Assembly (NCBI GenBank): GCA_023374025.1
Contig: SIJG01000019.1
Location: 434,864 to 498,863, forward strand
Direction of reading: 5' to 3'
DNA length: 64,000 nucleotides
Source: Heterodera schachtii
Taxonomy: Eukaryota > Nematoda > Chromadorea > Rhabditida > Heteroderidae
The translations under genes were made by a program, and so were the position numbers. Of this stretch, positions 58,961-64,000 are shown piece after piece (position 1 is the first letter of the stretch; every line of letters starts with the position of its first letter). Below the pieces are notes generated by a model. That model saw nothing but the letters and a program-made list of their open reading frames with translations, did not search any database and had not been told where the DNA came from.

Positions 58961-60067
58961 ATGTTTTTATTCGTTTATGGCACTCTTCGAAAAGGTTTTC
59001 CTGGCGAAATGGCACAGAAATTATCCACAGAAGCGGAATGGATTGGCAAAGCATTGCTCCAAAATGCGCAATTGTATCGCGTTCATTGGGAAAACTTCCA
59101 TTTTGATTATCCGGCATTGGTTTTAATTGACGAAAAAACTCCAAATAAGGTAATTATATAAATTAATTATTATACTAATTAACTAAGTTTTTTTAAAAAG
59201 TAAAAAATTATTCATTAATAATAAACAAAATTTACTTTTCGAATTTCAGTGTGACAGTTTTGTTGTCGGCGATTTGGTGCATCTAAAAAACGCAGAACAA
59301 AGGTATATAAATAAGCATGCTTAAGAACACAGGTAAAATAATTAAAAATAATTAATTGTTTAAAAATTAAATAATTTTTTTAAAGCATCAAATGGTTGGA
59401 TGCCTATGAGGAATGCGGAGAACAGTTCAATCAACCAAATGAATACATTAGGAAAGAAGTTACTGTCCAACTGATGACTGATCAGGTAATTAAAAAAAAT
59501 TGTTAATTTATAAATCAATTCTTTGTGCTTAATACAGGGATGTAATCTGTACATTTTTTTAAAGATTTGTACTAAATTTTTTATTTTATTTTTTCTGACA
59601 AAAATTTTTTTCAAAGCCCAGCCTTTTTTTAAATTTATCTCCCGGCAGCGTTTGTTAGCACCTAGAGCAAAACGAGCCCAAAATTTCAAAAATTTTCTAA
59701 GGCGGTTTGATAAAATTTTTGGCTATGAAAAATTCTAATTATGTCTAATTGGTTACAAAATCGTGGAAATATACCTATATTGGAAAAATGTACGAAAATT
59801 CCACATTTTGTTTCGAAATTTTGGGTTGAAGTCCCGTAAATAATTTCAAATCTTTTTAATTTTCAGGCGGACTCACGAAATTTTCTTGCCTCAACTTATG
59901 TCTATGGTTGGCCCATTAAAGACTCTGATGGCAATTTTGTTGCCCCTGTTCGTGAGATTGTTGTTGCCGGTGATTGGCTAAAATTCGTGCAAAAAACTGT
60001 TGAAAACTACGCTGATAAACCGCTGATCCATCCGCATGTTCGTCCTTGTCACCCTAGCTTACTGTGA
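58961..60067 (+). CDS. Gamma-glutamylcyclotransferase (AIG2)-like protein, four exons
   Basis: Exons: 58961-59149, 59250-59302, 59386-59485, 59867-60067. All introns have GT/AG borders (acceptors ATTTCAG, TTTAAAG, TTTTCAG) and phases agree, giving 180 residues. The N-terminus MFLFVYGTLRKGFPGE holds the YGTLR signature that binds the gamma-glutamyl substrate in this fold. KWLDAYEECGEQF carries the Asp...Glu pattern whose Glu is the usual catalytic base. YVYGW and FVAPVREIVVAGDW complete the barrel. These small cytosolic enzymes release 5-oxoproline from gamma-glutamyl amines or peptides. Which substrate applies cannot be told; the length and the start at YGTLR fit the gamma-glutamylamine cyclotransferase branch. 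The short C-terminal extension HPHVRPCHPSLL is family-untypical. Intron 3 carries a repeat starting CAGGGATGTAATCTGTAC. AATAAA follows the stop by about 145 bases. The gene looks intact. Confidence 0.9.
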
Positions 60068-60213
60068 GCTGATTGCCGAGACCGAAAACCACGCTAATTT
60101 TGGCATTTTGCCCATTTCATCATCTGTCATTATGTTAACAAAAAATGGCAATATATACAAACATATATACGGAATGAGTAAAAATTGCTAAAAATGAATT
60201 TGTGTAACATCAC

Positions 60214-60219
60214 AATAAA
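60214..60219 (+). terminator. Polyadenylation signal of the 58961 gene
   Basis: AATAAA in CACAATAAATGCG, 147 bases after the stop codon, is the first canonical hexamer downstream of the gene. Confidence 0.5.
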
Positions 60220-63200
60220 TGCGAAAATTTACTTAAAAAGAAAAAATCGGAGAACCAGTTTTGAAGCAATTTTGGGAAATTATTTTTTTATTATTTTTAA
60301 AATCTTTATTATTAATATTCGTCACTAATTTTAATTAATTTTACATTATTTAGCAAAAATATTTCTGTAGGTTCTTGCTCTGCATTGAATTTTAAAATTC
60401 AGTATTTTGGGCGATTAATTTATAAATTATTTAAATCATATATATTTTTTATTATTTTGTAAACAAATATTTAAACTGAAATGAATAGAAATTTTTATTA
60501 TTTTCGATTAATTTTTTTAATTTTCGATTTAATTTTTCGAAACATGGTAGATCATTTCATAAAGATCTACGAACAATATTTGTCATTTTCCCATAAAATA
60601 TAATTACTTGGTCCAATTGCTTTATGTGTCTATAATTACGTGAAAACCTTAAAAAAATTGGTTAGTTATAAAAATAAAAAAGTTTTTTAAATTCTACAAA
60701 AAAACAAGTTAATTAATTTTTCATTAATTTATCTGTGATTTTGAAAAAATAAGTAAAAATCACTATTTTGTGAGCTGTATTTATTGCAAATTACAATAAA
60801 TTTAAAAAAATGATTACTTTCCACAAATTAAAAATAATAATTTAATTATAAGAATTGTGTAAAAATATAAAAGATCGAAAAAAATCGTAAAAAGAAAAAT
60901 TAAATGAACTTGCTTTATCTATTTGCAAAATATTATACCTTAAGTTTTTTTTTATTAGTTTCTTTGAAATATTAGTTGACATTAAACGTACGAATTTTGT
61001 ACTTTAAGTCAGAAATTTCTTATTCATTTTAACCGTTTTAAATCTGACTTTATTACGAATTATCTCAGGATAATTGTCAACTAGATATGTATTAATTATT
61101 TGAATTTATTATTATTATTCTTATTAAATCTTCGTTTTTTTTTGCTCGTCTATTTTTGAGTTAATTGTTAAAATTTTTAAAGTATTAATTGATTCTGAAT
61201 TCATTTATTGGTTTATCCGATCATTTTTTAAACTTTATTTCGATTTCTTGAATCGGTCTAAATAGCGCATCACTGGATTATAGTCTCTGTCGTTTGTTAA
61301 CTCGTAGTTTTATTTTTTAAATTAATTTTTTCTCATATTTTTTGAAACCAAAATTAATTTTTCAGTAATTTTTATGCTATTTATTTTTTACTATATGCAT
61401 AATCTTTTGTTGTTTTTTGTTTTATATTTATTATTTCTTGTTTTACATTCGACCTTTATGATTTTTTTGTTTAGACACGAATTATTTATTTATCGTTTAA
61501 AATCATTTATTAATTATTTTTAATTTATTCCATTTAACAAATATATCTCAAATATATTAATAAATTATCTTTTAAACAAAAAACTTATTATCTGGTATTT
61601 ATAAAAATTTATCATATAAAAAAAAATTTAACAAAATAATAATTTAATTTCATAAAATATCACTATAAAGAATAAATTTTATATGCAAATATTTTTAATT
61701 AGTTGAAATTTTCATAATTTTTTTTCATGAACATTAAGTTAATGAGCATAAGAAAATCAATAATTGACCGAACTCTGTTGAAAATCTCTTATATTTATGA
61801 ATAGGGATTCCTTTTTTAGACAAATGCATAAAATTTCTGCACGCTTTATAACCACGAAAATGCATTTTCCGGTTTGATTGGAACTGCGATGGCTTTTAAA
61901 TGCCTATTTTTACCTATTTCGGGGTTTTTGTGCTTAATGAGCCTATTTTAGAATTTTGAAAAAACCTTATCGATAACGCAATAAAAAGAAAAATACACCC
62001 TTGAGAAATAAACAAAAAATTTAAGAAAATACTCCCAAAAAACATAACTTTTTATTCTTGATAAAAATTTTTGGGTTTTTTACTTGGATTTTAAGAGGAA
62101 ATAGATGTAGGGTGTAATAGAGTTTTTGTAGAGAAAAAATTCGCAATTTTTCAATCGAGAGAGCTTTATAAAATGTGTTTTTTGAAAGTACTTATATCAT
62201 TTGTTTTAATTTAATTAGATTAAAGAAATAAGAAAAATATTTATTTTTAGATTTTTGCTTTTTTCATTTATTTTGATTTTATTTCTTTATTTATATTATT
62301 ATTTAAAATTTAAATCTTCATTGAATATTTTTTAGTTAATTATTAAGATCAAAATTTAATTGAAAATTTAATTTATCACATAAAAAGTTTTGTTTTTTTA
62401 ACTTATTGGCTTTGTAAAAATTCTTAATTATAAAGCAGTCAAAAATAATTATTTGGCATTATGTAGATTAAAAATTGACAAAGCTTTTAATCTAATTTTA
62501 AAATTATATAATTTTATTTAGTATTTATTTAGAGCAAATTTTGTAATCGATTTATTTAAAATTTGTATCGAAATTTGCGTAATTTTAATTATTTTATTGG
62601 CCCGGAGTTCGACCAATTTAATCTTTATTTTTATGATACAAAAATAAGAATCTTTGTTATAAATATTTTATTTTTTTCTTCTTCTTATCTTTAATATTTT
62701 CAAATGAGTGGATTTTACTTTGAATGTAAATCTCCTTCAATTCTTCTGGATAAATTGAATTTTTTTATTTTTATTTAATTAAATTTAATATTAATTTTTA
62801 ACTGCTTTTAGTGATATGAATATGTTCGTAGTTTTATTGATTTTAATGTATTTTTTATATTTTGTCTTTTATAATTCCAATATTTAAAATTTTGCGTGAT
62901 TAAAAATCATACTCATTTAATTAATAAGAACGAATATTTTAATATTTTTGTTATTTACTGTTTCTATTCTAGCTTATAAGTTTCACTTATTTTTAAAAAA
63001 GTATTTATTGTAAATTTGAATATTTAAATATTTTTAGACTGATTATTTTTTTCTATTTTTTTCAAATTAAAAAATTATTATTTTTAACTACTAAGCTATT
63101 ATAAAATGACCTAGCAATTTCATTATCATAATAAGTTTTTTAGATAATTATTTGAAATTTGATTTGGTATAATTTATTTATTAACAAAATTAGTGATTTT

Positions 63201-64000
63201 ATACAATAAAATTTGTTGATAAATTATTTCTCTTGTATAATTTACAAAGTGTTGATTTGATTGCAATTTAAAAATAATAAATTAAACAATACATATATAA
63301 ATTTAATCAAAATTATTTAATTAATTTTTTATAAGTTTATTTTTTTAAATAATAATTAGTTGCTACAACCATCACTGTGTAAATTTAGTTTTACGACCTT
63401 GAGCCTTATTTCATTAATCTGATCTTTAATTATTATTTTTAATATTACTTTTTTTGCCAATATACAGCTTTATTTTGTCATCGATTAATAAGCTTTCTTT
63501 TTTAATTTTGCTGACTTAGATTAACTTTATATTATTTTCTCATAATTTTAAAATATATATAATTATGTGATGCTTGTATATAAAAAATTCAAGTAATATA
63601 ACAACTGAAAGCATTCGAAACATATTTGATTTGCTTATCGGTGTGAAGAAAATTTAGGAAGAAATAAAAAATGAAAATTTATTTTATTTAAAAGTATTTA
63701 TCAAATATTTTATTAAATTTTCTTGTTTTTAGTCATTGGATAACTTTTTAAAAGAATTGTTTTTTTTCTTGATGTTTTATATTTACCCAATTGATTTATT
63801 TATATAATTTTCATAATTTCTAATTTTCTTTTTCTTTCGTTATTTTGTAAATTAATAATTTAGCGACTGCAAATAAATTATAATATAAAATTATTTATTA
63901 TCATGCTTAATATGTATTCGTTTGCTCGGGTAATCATTGGTTCTGTTATAAAGGTTTTATTATTTAATTACAATATATAAATATAATATTAATTTTTTTT
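60220..64000. other. A+T-rich intergenic sequence
   Basis: This is a desert with no supportable gene. A repeat fragment (CCTATTTTTACCTATTTCGG and AGCCTATTTTAGAATTTTG) lies at about 61895-61960 and resembles the 55.3-55.7 kb repeats. Confidence 0.5.

Overview
The window looks like nuclear DNA of a nematode, most likely a tylenchid plant parasite and possibly a cyst-nematode relative. By eye it is close to 80% A+T. It contains no bacterial operons, rRNA or CRISPR. The two conserved genes are split by short introns with GT/AG borders. The gamma-glutamylcyclotransferase-like start codon has a trans-splice-type acceptor 13 bases upstream. A broken gene at 45.4-45.8 kb carries motifs I recall from a large gene family of cyst nematodes; that assignment is from memory.

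Layout. 1-7.5 kb holds a young tandem duplication (units of about 2.86 and 3.93 kb, differing by a clean 1,066-bp block). 7.5-38 kb is an A+T desert broken by a C-rich and tRNA-like repeat cluster (10.9-12.3 kb) and by small islands of higher G+C with open frames and occasional splice-acceptor-like edges. Most long ORFs here are what chance gives at this composition. The best-supported exception is a pair of related short frames at 18.9 and 20.2 kb that differ mainly at third codon positions. 38-60 kb is richer in genes and transposon debris: a 276-residue predicted secreted Asn/Ser-rich protein (minus), a 56-residue predicted secreted peptide (plus), a decayed gene-family member (minus), the 3' half of a long-chain acyl-CoA synthetase gene (minus), a Cys-rich 95-residue ORF (plus) and a complete four-exon gamma-glutamylcyclotransferase-like gene (plus). 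60-64 kb is again A+T desert.

Mobile DNA dominates 39-58.5 kb. It includes a non-autonomous hAT-like element with a perfect 8-bp target duplication, a Mutator-like long-TIR element with a 10-bp duplication, several smaller inverted-repeat elements, and a dispersed family built around a GC-rich near-palindrome. The acyl-CoA synthetase locus is filled with these repeats. The roughly 100-residue segment expected between its second and third visible exons is absent, so the gene is either damaged or misassembled. The genes do not form a pathway. The secreted-protein candidates could relate to parasitism, but nothing in the sequence proves this.
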